Source of the DNA: Trichaptum fuscoviolaceum
Taxonomy: Eukaryota; Basidiomycota; Agaricomycetes; Hymenochaetales; Trichaptaceae
DNA: 64,000 bases
NCBI GenBank assembly: GCA_910574455.1
Contig: CAJSYZ010000005.1
Coordinates: 3,100,001-3,164,000, forward strand
Reading direction: 5' to 3'
Shown: one piece after another, positions 35,823 to 47,373 of the stretch
Layout of the letters: each line of letters begins with the position of its first letter
Numbering within the stretch: the first letter of the stretch is position 1
Notes under the pieces: generated by a model
Seen by the model: the letters and a program-made list of their open reading frames with translations, nothing else
What the model was told of the DNA's origin: nothing
The model's database searches: none
Program-made: the position numbers and the translations under genes

Positions 35823-38229
35823 ATGCCATCATACAATAGTAAGAAGCGTCAGCGCAGCCCGAAAAGTGAAGGTGAGCCTGAGTTTGAGTCGGACCCCTCG
35901 CCGGTTCTGACAATTATTTCGAAGAATCCGAATCCGAGTCGGAGCATCGTTCCAGTCGTAATCGGTACTCGAAGGGCCGTGAACGTTCCTATTCACCGCC
36001 GTATTCACAGAAGGGCTGGCACAGCAAGAACAGAAGTAATAAACGGAGACTTTATGAGCACAGTCTCACGAGCACTCCGGGGCCGAGCCTTACCAGCGCC
36101 AGTGGGCAATACCAAGACAGGACCAGCTCTTCATACCCTGCGGGCTCGAACCGCGACTATAGAGGCAGCGCACAACACGTACACAACAGTTATAACCCGC
36201 GTGAAGGACTTGGAACATACTTTGGCGCCAATGGCTATCGAGGGGAGACTCAGAGGCGGGACGTCGCGCAGAACGATCCGACTATTCCAAATAAGAGGGT
36301 TCTTCAAATTAGCGTCCTCAACCCTTCAACCCCTTCACCTACTCCTCGATTCAGCCGCAGCCCACGTAGTATCCAAATGACATGTTGTCGGATTTGCGTT
36401 CTAAAGTGTCTGCTGCCCAAAAATCTATGCGCAGTTCGCCGGCAATTGGAGTATCGGATTCTCAAGTTGATAACGTCGATCCAAGCGAAGGTAACGCATT
36501 CTTCCTCCCTTTTCTATCATAGTCTGTGTCCAAAGCTAACCCTTCACTGGCACAGAAAACATCGAATCGGCTCACTTGATCCCAAAGAGTTCATCTCATT
36601 CGCCAACCCCCTCTGAGCTCGCGCCCTTATACGATCCAAATGCAGGAGTCAAGCAGCTGCAGGACTTGACCAAGAAGCTGAAAAAATGGGAGGAATTTCA
36701 TAAAAAGGATTCCAATGAATTGAGGGCTCGAGTTACGGATTTGGAGAAGAGGTTTGCCGTGATGGAAGGAGTCCAGAAGAACGTTGCAGATACTTTAAAT
36801 GACGTATCAGCGTCAATCGATCTCGTGGAAGACAAAATGTCTGGGGTAAGTAACATGATCACATTTCTAAAAAGAGTGACATCTAAAAACATACCCTTGT
36901 TAGTCACGGCAAGCAGGCGACGCTGTAAGAATGAGGAAGCTTACAGATAATCTACTGACCTACCTCCGGGAAGGCTGTGCAATTGTCCTTGATTTCACTG
37001 GCGAGGAGATACTGAAAACCAAGTACTCACATAATTCTGTTCCCGGCACTCTCAATTACTTTGCCGCCAACTTTAAGACATTGTCTGTCGTCATGCATGA
37101 ACACTTTAACCGATACCTTCGAGTTTACTTGCCACCTCCGACTTCGAGTCGTTCCCCGGAACCGGAAGAAATATCCTACACTGTGGTAAAAGACCCACCA
37201 CATGTCAAATTTATCCTGAATCGTGAAGCTCGGCAACGTCAAAACCTGCCATTCGACGCATCTCAGGTGAACAAATTAACTGCTTTCCGGTTCTTTCTAC
37301 CATATTTCCAGCTCCATTACAACGCACTTTACGATTTCATCGTAGAAATTGACAAACTCCTCCAACAATCGGCAGCTCTTCAGTTTAATTTCAAGCCCAA
37401 TGCACAGGAAAGGCTCTACTCAATGACGGTGGACAACCCAGGAACTTTCGTAACGCCTGCGGTCCAACTGTTTGGGGGATTGCCTCAGGTACGCCCTCAG
37501 CCTGACGTTCACAAGCATCTAGTCTTTAAAGACTCGGAGATTGGACGGAGACTGGCGCTCACACTTTGGGACAAGGTCCGCGCACTCCATAACGGTGAAG
37601 AAGTGCCGAACTTTGTTATGGCCGACGACCTTCGCATCAAATCTGTTGAAGACATGAAAAGGACCTTGAAGGCCTTGGGGCCTAATCCCTCTTTCGCTGA
37701 TTTTTTGAACAAACTCGACTTACGAGATGTCGGTCGTTTGGAAAGGATTCAGCGGGAGTTGATACATGGTTTTAAAGTCGTCAAGAGGTGGTTGCAAATA
37801 GTCCTCAACGAGGATCTTTTCCACACAGTCATGGGTAACCAGCTATCCCGTTCAATCCGCTACGTAATGAACGATATCATACATGCTCGGGAGGAGAGGA
37901 CTGACGCAGTCCTTGACTCTATTGAGAAGTTCACGGCTTACGTAGACTTGAAGGATACCCACAATAGTACCCGCTATGATAAATTTCAAGACCAACTGAT
38001 AGCAACGGTGCTCGAGATATGTAACGATATACCACCCGGAGCGAGGGTTACGGCCGGGGCTTCGACTGCCAGGACGAGTTTATCACCGGGAGAGATCTAC
38101 AACTCACAGTATCGCGATTATCTAAGCGAAGTGATGAACCGAAAGCCTGAGGATATTTGCACACCGATGTATCTTCCTAATGGCAAGCAGGAAGAAAGGT
38201 CTTCTAATAGAAACAGTCACCACAACTAG
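35823..38229 (+). CDS. Unrecognised coiled-coil protein of the Plavaka unit
   Basis: ATG at 35823 (MPSYNSKKRQRSPKSE) is followed by a 53-bp intron (35872-35924, with a CTGAC branch site). The frame then encodes a Ser/Arg/Tyr-rich disordered region (ESESEHRSSRNRYSKGRERS). Between about 36300 and 36420 the frame changes by one more intron whose sites I could not settle. Two further introns lie near 36490-36555 and 36846-36902. They lead through a coiled coil (LQDLTKKLKKWEEFHKK, then VTDLEKRFAVMEGVQKNVA) into a long final exon to 38229 with a folded-looking region: EEILKTKYSHNSVPGTLNYF, ALTLWDKVRALHNGEE, LERIQRELIHGFKVVKRWLQ, RSIRYVMNDIIHAREE. I recognise no family. It converges with the transposase gene, is flanked by the same repeats, and so is probably a second element gene. 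A role as a partner of the transposase is inference only. Confidence 0.7.
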
Positions 38230-38678
38230 CTGTTGCGGGGCAGAGCTGGACTCGGAGGTGAAGCTATGACTTGGAGTTCCCATGTAATCTTTGCGCTATG
38301 CTAGTGTCTACAGTTTTTCCTTGTGTCGCTTTGTGATTTGCTGATAATAACATTGCCTTGACCAACCTGAATGAAATACTACTGCCATGATATCATTGCC
38401 AGTGTACCACTAGTAGTATACTGTACAACTTGAAAGCAAGCCAAGAACACCATAACTTGAAGTTGAAGTTAAAACAGTGTCATGGTACTACTAGTCTTTA
38501 AGAGCCAATGCTGCAATGCCAGTGTAGTACTACGTTACATACGTAGTACTAAGGTCTGTTTCGTCTAGTACATCCTTTTGTTTCATTGCCATATCCGAGT
38601 CCTCACTCGTAAGTTTCAATATAGTACATTCAAGGTTGTGTATGCTAATTGAAAAGCTTTACTTCAAGTTAGTAGTAA
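38230..38678. repeat. Repeat-rich gap between the two Plavaka genes
   Basis: This spacer holds three copies of TGCCAGTGTA next to ACTAGTAGTA (38398, 38518 and around 38495) and inverted CAAGTT/AACTTG words, the same vocabulary as the outer flanks. It contains the 3' ends of both genes and no coding sequence. Confidence 0.7.
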
Positions 38679-41600
38679 TCATTGTCTAGTTTCGTACAAT
38701 GTTTCGTGCATGTGCATGTCAGCAAATCTGTTAACGTAGAATCTATCGTAAAAGTCCAGGGATTCCTCAGGTGTCAATGACTTCGGAGGAGATTCGTCAC
38801 CCTTCGGGACCCCAAGGAGGTGAGCTAAACGAAAGATGTCCCCTATATCTATCACAGACAGCTTCGGAGCCTTGCAGTCACGGTGATAGTGATGTCTGCC
38901 ACTGTCATTCACTCCGGGACAGCGTCCGACACAGGCGGTAGAGCTCTCCAACTCATATGCTGGTTCAACTATCCACATTCTTGTTTTCGGGTCGGGCGAT
39001 TCTCCAACACGCTTGAAAAACTGGACGAGAGCGCATTCCTGACGTTCCACTTTAACGGTGAATGAGAAAAAAAGTATAACCCTGGCAACTCTCATTCCTG
39101 CGAACCCCTGTTTGCGGGAACCACCTCGGACAAGAACTGCATCTCGTCGAGGTTTTCCGCGCCAAGAGGGACTGGACCTGATCACCTCCCTCATTGCTTG
39201 TTCTATAGGGATCGATTCACCACGATACGCAAAGAACGCGGTGGCTGAATGGAAAATTGAAAAGTCATTGCTAATATCCAGTTTATAGTGTTCAAATCCG
39301 TTGTAGTTTAATTTGGCTTGCCTGCTACTACTAGTAGTAGCAGAACACTTTGAGTTGGTGTTACAACTTTCGTACTTGTTGAATAAGTGTTTCTTGATGA
39401 GTTGTCGGAGTTGTCGAAGTTCTGGATAGCCTTCTATTGCCGCGAGAGCATCGAGCTGTTTAGGGTACACTTTACTGGACTCTGCAAGGATAACAATAAA
39501 CAAGTTGGATTTGCAGCACCAAAAGGATGTTTCACTAACGTTTTTTCGAAGCCATTAACGTAAAGCTCAAAGGGTCATTCCCGCCACCCAAGCGGAGCTG
39601 GCGTTCAGCATTTCCTACGCCATGAACCGCACCACGCTGTGGCTCATCTATTAAACTTTCGGAATCGTCCAAATCTGCAATTTCGTTGAGCTCTTGAATA
39701 CCCACAATGGCATCGAAGAAGTCATCTGTATCATCAGCTTCACCTACTACTAATACGTCACGTTGTTGCATCTGCTCTCCCCCACTGGCATCAGGGTCCC
39801 TCTCAGCGTCATCCGACTCTGACTCTGACGACATATTCTTGCGCAAAACATCTCGCAAAGCTCTCCACGAAGCCTCGGCTAACGTATCATCCAGCATTCC
39901 ACGCCTTTTGAAGTCTGCCCTTGATGCAATAAGTTTACTGAGTCGTTGGTTTGCTGTGATCATCTGACCCAAGGGATCATTTTTGTTTGAGCGTCGCCAT
40001 GTTTCCTTGACCGCGTAAATGTGCTTATTCTCTGTGATCGATGAACATAGTCCACTCGGTGCAGCGAACAGAGGAATCATTGTAGGATAGTGGACCATGG
40101 CATGCTGTCGTGGTAGTGAGAAGTTGTCCCGGATACCCATAGCTATGAATATTTGCCGATATTGATGAAAGCAATCCAGAGAGGCTTTGATCTGATCAAG
40201 TGTTGAGGCTGTAATCGTGTACCGACGCACAAGATAACAGAAGTCGAGAAATGCACTCAATGCATGAATTATATCATCCTGCACAATGCCCACAATAGCC
40301 GGAAGATACACCTAAGCGGTTTACATCGACTACTATCAGCAAACGACCGCCTCGAACAAGAAGGAAAAATCACATACTTTCATAAGTGCCTTTGAATCAT
40401 TGCCTGTCCATTGCTTGAAGCCTCGGCCTTCGGGGAATCTACGTAGTCCAGGAAAAGGAGCAGCGACTCTGATTCTACGCGGAGGTCAGCGATAGTATTC
40501 ATATTATACAAATTGTTTGAGAATGGCACCTTTTATCCACAATATCCAGCTCTGTTGTGGTCAAGCTCTGGCATATCCACTCGACAAGATGATCCTTGAA
40601 AACACCTTTGATGATTTGGTGCAATAGGTCCGGAGAAATGAGATCGCATATATCTGCGCGCGGAAAGTCATTGGTGAAGGGCTACGGGAAAACATAGTTC
40701 TTAGAAGCGCATCCAATGGAGAATTTGGAGCACATACCACGATATCTTGGTGGAACCCATACTCTTTGCGAATTGTTGCTCTGGTTAAGTTGTTGTCATT
40801 TACCTGCTCTATCAATCGTTCGTGTAGCTCTTTTGTTCGAGGATTTGATGCAAACTCCGGATTATCTAGGTCCTTGTGGGGAGCTGTGCATCTATATAGC
40901 CACCGTAAGCCATTTCCTCAGACTCCTATGCGATTTTGGAAAGGATGGTACTTACTTGCAGCACCATCCAGTGCATATTGCGCATAGACTCACCTGTTCC
41001 GGATAATCGGCTATATACGAGCCGAGTCCGAGAACCGACCTACGCAAGTGACCATCAGGGCACCGGAGAATGGTCTGTTCATTGTTTATGGACATGGCGG
41101 TCTTCAGTGAACTCAAGATTCTCGATATAGATGAATGAAAAATTTGATGTCTAAAGCGACGGAAGTCATCTGACTTTTCGTACTGTCGCTCAGCTGCAAA
41201 AAAGCGTCAAAACACAATTGAATGGCTCAGTTTTTGACACACACTCTTTGGTATTGCTAAAAATGCTACAAGCTGGACTGTATTCAACTTTTGGGACCGC
41301 CGGGCCTTGTTTGATACATTTCCTATTGAGAGATATAACGGATAATATTCGTTGTTGCCAGTTCCAACGGAAACTGTTGTCTTGTCGCTCCCCAAGATCA
41401 CCGGAACGAACATAGATCCATGGACTGCTTTATCTTCGGCGTAGATCTTATTCTAAGTCAAGGATAATCAGTATGTTTCCTGCGAGTTCATGAGTCATGA
41501 CCTACAGCCTGTTCCCAAGCAAAATTTCCGGACATGTAATTTCTGAACACTCGTTCTTTGTCATTGATGTCATCAGATTCCTCCTTTGGCTGATATTCAC

Positions 41601-42683
41601 GAAATGGGACATAGTCGAATTCGCCTTCTAAAGCCGTATTATCCACCAAATTTCGGATCACTTCCAAGGGATCCCGATACCATACATCATATCCTTTCCT
41701 CTTCCATGACTCGGTGTTCTCGTCTGTCGCTTTTTGGCCATTGTTGTCCGTGTAGAAGTTACTAAAGGATTTCCAAGGCACATCACCAACTCTCGTAGCG
41801 TCAATGACATTGTACAACTTTTGTGCGTCTCCATCGAGTAGCGTACTAGTGGGATCCAGATCTGAGTCATCGTCGGGCTTAGTTACGTCCAACTCAGAAT
41901 ATCCGCCAGATTTCGCGTTCTTCACAGACTGAATTCGCTGGTAAGCCTTCATGATTCCGAGAAGCTTTGTTATATTACCAGCAGACATTTGCTCATCGCG
42001 ATAAAGAAAGTCTGCGAGCTCAAAATCTGCTCGGCACGAATAGGGAGACCAGTCATTTGGTGCAGGTTCATTTCGCGGAACAGGTGGTTCGTCGTTTTCT
42101 AAGTTGTTTCCTTCCGCATCACACGGGGTGGCTGCACGATGTTTTTCATCAGAGTGCTATCAAACCGAGGACAATATACTTGGTGCGCACCATTCATATA
42201 TCTGTGATACACCTTTAGGTCACCATCACTCTCCTCATGATCTCCAACGTCGAAGTCCAAATCTTCAGAGGATGCACTACGGCCACTGTCACTTCCGGTG
42301 CCAGAATGGGACAGAGAATCAGGTCTGTCTAGGTCTTGAAGCAGCTCGTCTCGGCCTATACTGAGCATCGAGATATCCTGTGTAAGCATGGAAATATCGT
42401 AATCGTAGGAGTCAGGGCCGCTCTCAAAATGACCCTCTGTTGGAAGTTCGGACGACCTCGGTAGAGGTTGAGGAGTTGGAGCTCGTGTGGGTCGAATAGG
42501 TGAAGGATCATAGTAGTCGTGACCACAGGCAGTAGATCTTGCCACGGATGACATCGGATGAGCTGAATATTCATGTCTTGCTCTTCCAGATTGACTCTTG
42601 AACGTCCTACTACAGCTGGGCAAGGTGCATCGAATAGTTGGTGGAAAATGAAGGGGATCGTGCTTTTTCCGTGTCGCTGGCAT
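38679..42683 (-). CDS. Plavaka transposase, full length
   Basis: Nine exons (42683-42191, 42131-41506, 41452-41245, 41193-40956, 40891-40738, 40681-40530, 40474-40378, 40311-39540, 39481-38679) stay open for 1180 aa. A C2H2 zinc finger is at the N-terminus (CTLPSCSRTFKSQSGRARH). The linker YHRYMNATPCDAEGN leads to DWSPYSCRADFELADFLYRD. Family blocks follow: DVPWKSFSNFY, GSMFVPVILGSDKTTVSVGT, YYPLYLSIGNVSNKARR, ADICDLISPDLLHQIIKGVF, CGSSITENKHIYAVKETWRRS-like (read SSITENKHIYAVKETWRRS) and the C-terminal FYVNRFADMHMHETLY. Plavaka belongs to the CMC (EnSpm/CACTA-related) cut-and-paste elements of basidiomycetes. No stop or frameshift was found, so the enzyme may be active. The start at 42683 precedes the zinc finger; the frame is open back to 42725. 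Confidence 0.92.
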
Positions 42684-42860
42684 CAATGTAACCTTCAGTA
42701 GTACATGTCGATGATTGGGACTCACAGCTGAGTGCCAGCAGGCTGGCAGTGAGTGAACTTGAACCTGAGTTTAAATTAGTCATAGTACTACTAGTACTAC
42801 TGGTAGTACGCCGGTAAGGCTGCCAGCCTGAGTGCAGTGCCAGCCTGAGTGCCAGTGAGT

Positions 42861-42894
42861 ACTAGTACTAGTACTACTACTAGTAGTAGTAGTA
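42861..42894. repeat. TAC/GTA palindrome, right flank
   Basis: Runs of ACTAGT and (TAC)n followed by (TAG)n form a palindrome about 180 bp upstream of the transposase start. It is the counterpart of the one at 34946-34970. Confidence 0.8.
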
Positions 42895-43061
42895 AGTCAC
42901 ACACTGTGGCAGCCTGGCCAGTGGCAGCCTGCCAGTGAGTGAGTGGGCGTAAATTTTCAACTTCAAGTTGTCTAAGATAGACGCCCCCGCCTCCCTGATC
43001 TTGAACTAGTAGCACCTTCGATCCATCTTATTATCACCCAAGTCTCAAAACACTGCACAAA

Positions 43062-46000
43062 ATGTCAACTCGAAGACAGACGAGGGCTAAGAACAATAAC
43101 CAGCACCCCGGAGCAGTAGTTGACCAACTCAGAACAAGACGAACAAAGGAGGAGATATTGCGGGAGAAGGAAGAAAAAGACAAAAGGAAAGTACAGCAGG
43201 CAGCGAGGCGGGATGAGGCATTGAAGGAGAAGGAGGAGAAGGAAAAACAGAAGGAAGAACGGGCAGCTTTCCGCAGAGCTGCGGCCCAGCAAGTCGCGGT
43301 CGCGAAAGAGAGGAAAAAACTCGCTGCGGAGCAGAAACGGGCAGCAAAAGAACAAGAGGCAGCTGACAAGGTACGAAAGAAGGTGACTGCAGCAGAAAAC
43401 CAAGAAGCAGTGATGCTAGAGACCGTAGAAATTGAAAACAATTTGTCGAAGGCTCTTGAGACACGCACCCAGATGGGCTCAACAGTGCCTAAACTCGCTG
43501 GAAAACGTGGATGTAGGAAGCCGAAGGGCGAAGCTAGTAGTAAGTCTTCAACCTCAGATCAGTAATTACATAGCTTTGAACTGGCGTAAGCAGGCTCGAA
43601 GAACGATGTTAAAGACGTGTCGGGTTGTGAAGTTGAATACAACGAAGACTTAGACATTGGTGAGTTATACTGCCTATACATTTTCAGATGTTTTCGAAGC
43701 TTGGAGGTTGACTACTTTGACTCACAATATGAAGCGGCGAGTACGGATGCGTCAAACAGAAAGCCTGCAAAAAAGGCTAGGAAAGAAGATCCCAAAGGTG
43801 AACTTCCATTTCGCACCCGTGTGCAGACCGCAAAGACGTCGAGATCTGCCGCCACTCCAAGCAACATTTTCTTTCACGCACCTGCCGGACAGAACGAGAG
43901 CCTTTCTGGTGAAGAAACGGATATAATAGACTCGCCCGCTACGTCAAAGCGGGACGACAAGACAAAGCGACCTGCCAGGGCGCTTCGCAACACAGATGAA
44001 TCCACTTTCATTGGTGAAGAGGATGGAGGACTTGAGGTGGCTGGGATAGACTCGAGAGGGATCAATTTGTGAGTTTAAATTTGAAATCTTGCAATGCGTA
44101 CGGGATCAATTTCTGGAATGCACGATGTAATGGTAAGTGTGAAGCTTGATTTAGACTCAGCTAAAGCTCATAGTTTGATCCACTGGCAACTAGATTACTA
44201 ATGTTCATGCTAAAGAAGCGGATCATGACGCTCCGACAACGGGATCAAATTTCCTTCTACCTACAACGATGACACTCTCGTCTTTGTTACCATATTATGA
44301 GCTTCGCTGACGCCAAGCTACACTAGACACAGCATCTCATTGCAAGACAATGAAAACTTAAGTCCTTGGGAGGATGAAGGAGAAACAATAACCCTCGCAA
44401 GCTATCATGGTGTAAAGAATAGCTCAATCAGCGTGCAACAGACAGCACATTTTGTCGATTCGGACACAAATATTGTGAGTTGACGGAACATTAGAATGGC
44501 AGATGCAGTCTGAATACCTTGCTTGTAGGGCGAAAGCGATCCGAGGAGGCTGACAAGGCCGGCTCAAGCTAGTGTGAGTGTGACTTATTACTGTTCGATT
44601 CACGTCAGTTACCCCATGACCGTTTGATCATATCCCTTCGTTATTATTTTTCTGCCAACTGTCGTGTAATGAACAGGATGGAGGTAGCAGCAACTTGAAC
44701 TCAAAGAAAAGGAAGTTGCTGCGCGACACTCTCTCCGGGTCGCAGGTTTCAACGGTAAGCGATGTCATATCATTCCTACCTTTTCCAATCTACTAACCAA
44801 TCCCTTTCCGTACTTGAGGATAAGAACAACGAGACAAAACCAGGTGGACAGGTGAGTGCCAGACAGTGAAGCACAGTGATCCTCATGCTACATCCTTCCT
44901 TCATTGCTTGCTGAATTGATCTTTGGACAGGATGCAAACAAGAGAACTGCCAATTCGCAGCTCAGCGCACCGGTAAGTCCCATCTTAATCCAGTTTCTCT
45001 CGTTTCCCCCTGATTTATGGTTGTAAGGTGCATTCACTAGCCTTGGAACCCCGTATACAGGTATGTGTGGGCGTCGATGCACCGTAGGCTCACTTCCGCT
45101 GTAGCAACTGTTCGTTCCCTTCCTCACATCGGGTTGATCACTAATTTGTGCCTATAAATAGGACATCATAGTCACAAAAAACAGAAAGAGAAAGTCGCCA
45201 CCGGACATCGACTCCCAGGTTGATGTGGTAATTCTTCCACCTTCACGTGTAATGGATTCCTTCATGTTTATGTTTACTTACTTTACACCATCTCAATAGG
45301 CTAGTAAGAGTGTCAAGGTCAAGAAGTCATTGTTGACTGGCATGGACACACAGGTCGGTGCCACAGTAAGTGTCAATTCTTTGGTAGCCGGCATTTTAAG
45401 TTCGTTTCTGACCGGGCGAAAAGGATTTGAGTAAGAAGAGGAAACCCTCTGACACTCCTTATCGGCCTGTGGCCGACACGACGGTAATTGCTTCCTTTCG
45501 AGCTGCTCACTTGCCATGGATAACAGCTTTCTGATGTGTTGCAGTCTGAGATTGGATCCGCTACCTCACATCGCAAGAGGCAGTCGCTGGTGGCTGATAA
45601 TGAAGCAAGTGTGGGTCGATTGATACACTCTGAATATGAGCATTCACTCACTATTCTTATTAGACCGGTGGTCGAAAGATGCCGTTAGCACCCCGAACAC
45701 AGTCGCTTGCAATGACGAGAGTATCCTGCACTCCCGGACCCGAAGTGTTAGTGACTGGGGCTTATCCTGGTCATCGCAAAGTCTCTCGGACTACTAGCTC
45801 AGTGTGTCGAATCAAATTCATTTCTATGACATATTTTTGCTGATTCACTTATATGCAGACATCAGTGGGGCTGGAGGACAAGGGCCGAAATGAAGGAAAG
45901 GAAGGATCTCGCGTGCCAGGCAGAAAAAGGGCGACGAACCAGTGTCTCCCTCCCGGTACTCAGGCCGGTTGGACTCATATTTTATTACCTTCACTATTTC

Positions 46001-47373
46001 GCGCAGTGGGAAAGTCCATCACGCCATGGCAAAACCCGGACAATGAGTTCATCAGCACACTGTGGGGGAAAGTGTTTGATTCTGTGGAACTAAGTTACGA
46101 AACACAGTTCGCCGACATCTGTTCTCTAGTTGAGTCATTCTTAGTTATCTTCAAGTTACCTTTACCAGATTGAGATGCAATCCTTGTATTTCAGGCGGCC
46201 CAGAGATGCTCTGATAGCTGGCGCAAGAAACTGTTTGAGAAAGCTGAGCATTCAGTTGCGAGTTTTATCAGCAGCGAACAATCAAAGTCAATGCAAAACG
46301 AAGCAATTGTGAAGACGTTGCAGACGCTAGTTGATAAGAAGAAAGCCGAACCGTTTCTATGGGAAAGCTGGTATAGTATGGAGAGGGTAAGTAAAAGAGT
46401 ATTTATTGTCGCATTTTGTGTCCATGTATTGACCCTAAATGTACAGAAGCAAGGACTGTTCTGCTCTGACCTTGTGGTCTCAGTGTTGTCCGTACACATT
46501 GTATTGGCCATGGGTCGGCATAAAATACTGGACAGAAACACCATAGGAAAGCCTATCGGTGCCCTCGCCCTTGCGGCAACAGCGGTATCTATTTTTTTCA
46601 GTACTTATATTGTCCTTATTCGCTGATCTTCTCATGGATAGGTCAAGGTTGCCATTGATAAACAGGTGGCTCGGTTGCAAAATATCAAAGAAGAACTTGG
46701 CGGCGCTGAGTGGTATTTCACTAGCGCTCTGTGGCAGCCTCATACGGACGACTATGTTAACTTGTTGTCGAATCCCTCTTTCTTCACTGAATCAAACTGG
46801 GAAAAGGTTCGATCCCGCCTCCTAGCTTACGATGCCAGTACAGATATCGATACGAGAAAGAACACCGAACTTGTTGGATCGGGTATCACTGGCAGGGACT
46901 TTTCCTTGTACTTTGACATCGTAGATGCAGATTCGACCTGCGAGAAAGCGTATGACGAAGGCGCTGGTAATTGGGAAGACGGGAGCGATGATAAGGGCGA
47001 CGAGCGTGAAGGAGCTGAGCATAGAAGCGATGTTGAAGGTGATGCAGAGGACGAGGATGCCGATGCTAAAGGAGATGACGACCTGAGTGAGAGCGGGTAC
47101 GAGGGCGCTGACAAGATTGAGGGCGAGGGCGAGGACGAGGGCGCGGACGAGGACGAGGGCGCGGACGAGGACGAGGGCGCGGACGAGGACGAGGGCGCGG
47201 ACGAGGACGAGGGCACGGACGAGGACGAGGGCGCGGACGAGGGCGCGGGCGCGGACGAGGACGAGGACGAGGGCGCGGACGAGGGCGCGGAGAAGGATCC
47301 AGGCGGAGATGGCGATAATGAGGAGGACGACGCTTCAAAATGGGATTCGGCCACGGACTGCGTAGACTTCTAA
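43062..47373 (+). CDS. DUF6532-type protein with acidic repeat tail
   Basis: ATG at 43062 starts MSTRRQTRAKNNNQHPG and a long charged Lys/Glu/Arg coiled coil (to about 43500). A middle region of many small exons, roughly one per 80-110 bp between 44070 and 45850, encodes a disordered Lys/Ser/Arg-rich linker: GESDPRRLTRPAQA, NLNSKKRKLLRDTLSGSQ, DANKRTANSQLSAP, VTKNRKRKSPPDIDSQ, SVKVKKSLLTGMDTQVGA. The folded part (about 45960-46830) has LFRAVGKSITPWQNPDNEFI, SWRKKLFEKAEHSVASF, PFLWESW, GLFCSDLVVSVLSVHIVLAM and PIGALALAATAVKVAIDKQV, the layout of the DUF6532 family of basidiomycete accessory proteins. The last 120 residues are Asp/Glu/Gly/Ala repeats. Exon borders around 43650-43740 are unsettled. 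Its function is unknown. It lies directly beside the Plavaka right flank and may be cargo or a neighbour. Confidence 0.75.
47120..47291. repeat. GAGGGCGCGGAC coding minisatellite
   Basis: Tandem 12-18 bp units built from GACGAGGGCGCGGAC encode (DEGADE)n near the C-terminus of the DUF6532-type protein. The repeat also keeps the other frames open on both strands, producing spurious Arg- and Ser/Pro-rich reading frames. Confidence 0.9.

Larger units (their letters stand above)
34640..42960. mobile_element. Plavaka (CMC superfamily) DNA transposon, apparently complete
   Basis: The unit consists of a full-length Plavaka transposase gene (-), a convergent coiled-coil gene (+), and flanks crowded with repeats (34640-35800 and 42740-42960). 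The flanks share CAGCCTGCCAGTGAGT (35204 and 42926), GCCAGTGAGTACTA (35079 and 42851) and long (TAC)n/(GTA)n palindromes (34946-34970 and 42861-42894). CMC elements usually begin CACT(A/G) and carry many short subterminal repeats where transposase binds; CACTGG/CCAGTG copies abound here. I could not fix the exact ends or a target-site duplication, so boundaries are approximate. The right end may instead lie beyond the DUF6532 gene, where another GCCACTGCCCGTGGCAGTGG inverted repeat occurs (about 47522-47541). Confidence 0.75.

Noticed and set aside
35872..36380. Arg/Ala-rich continuation of the frame from ATG 35823
   Set aside because: A 53-bp intron with good GTGAGC, CTGAC and AG sites switches to another frame with typical disordered composition; the straight reading ends in a stop without joining the coiled-coil exons.
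46827..47354. Ser/Pro-rich and Pro/Arg-rich long frames on the minus strand
   Set aside because: They are mirror frames of the GAGGGCGCGGAC coding repeat, open only because the repeat lacks stops in every frame.
47087..47365. Arg/Thr-rich plus-strand frame
   Set aside because: Another shadow of the acidic repeat; the Asp/Glu frame joins upstream exons in phase and this one does not.
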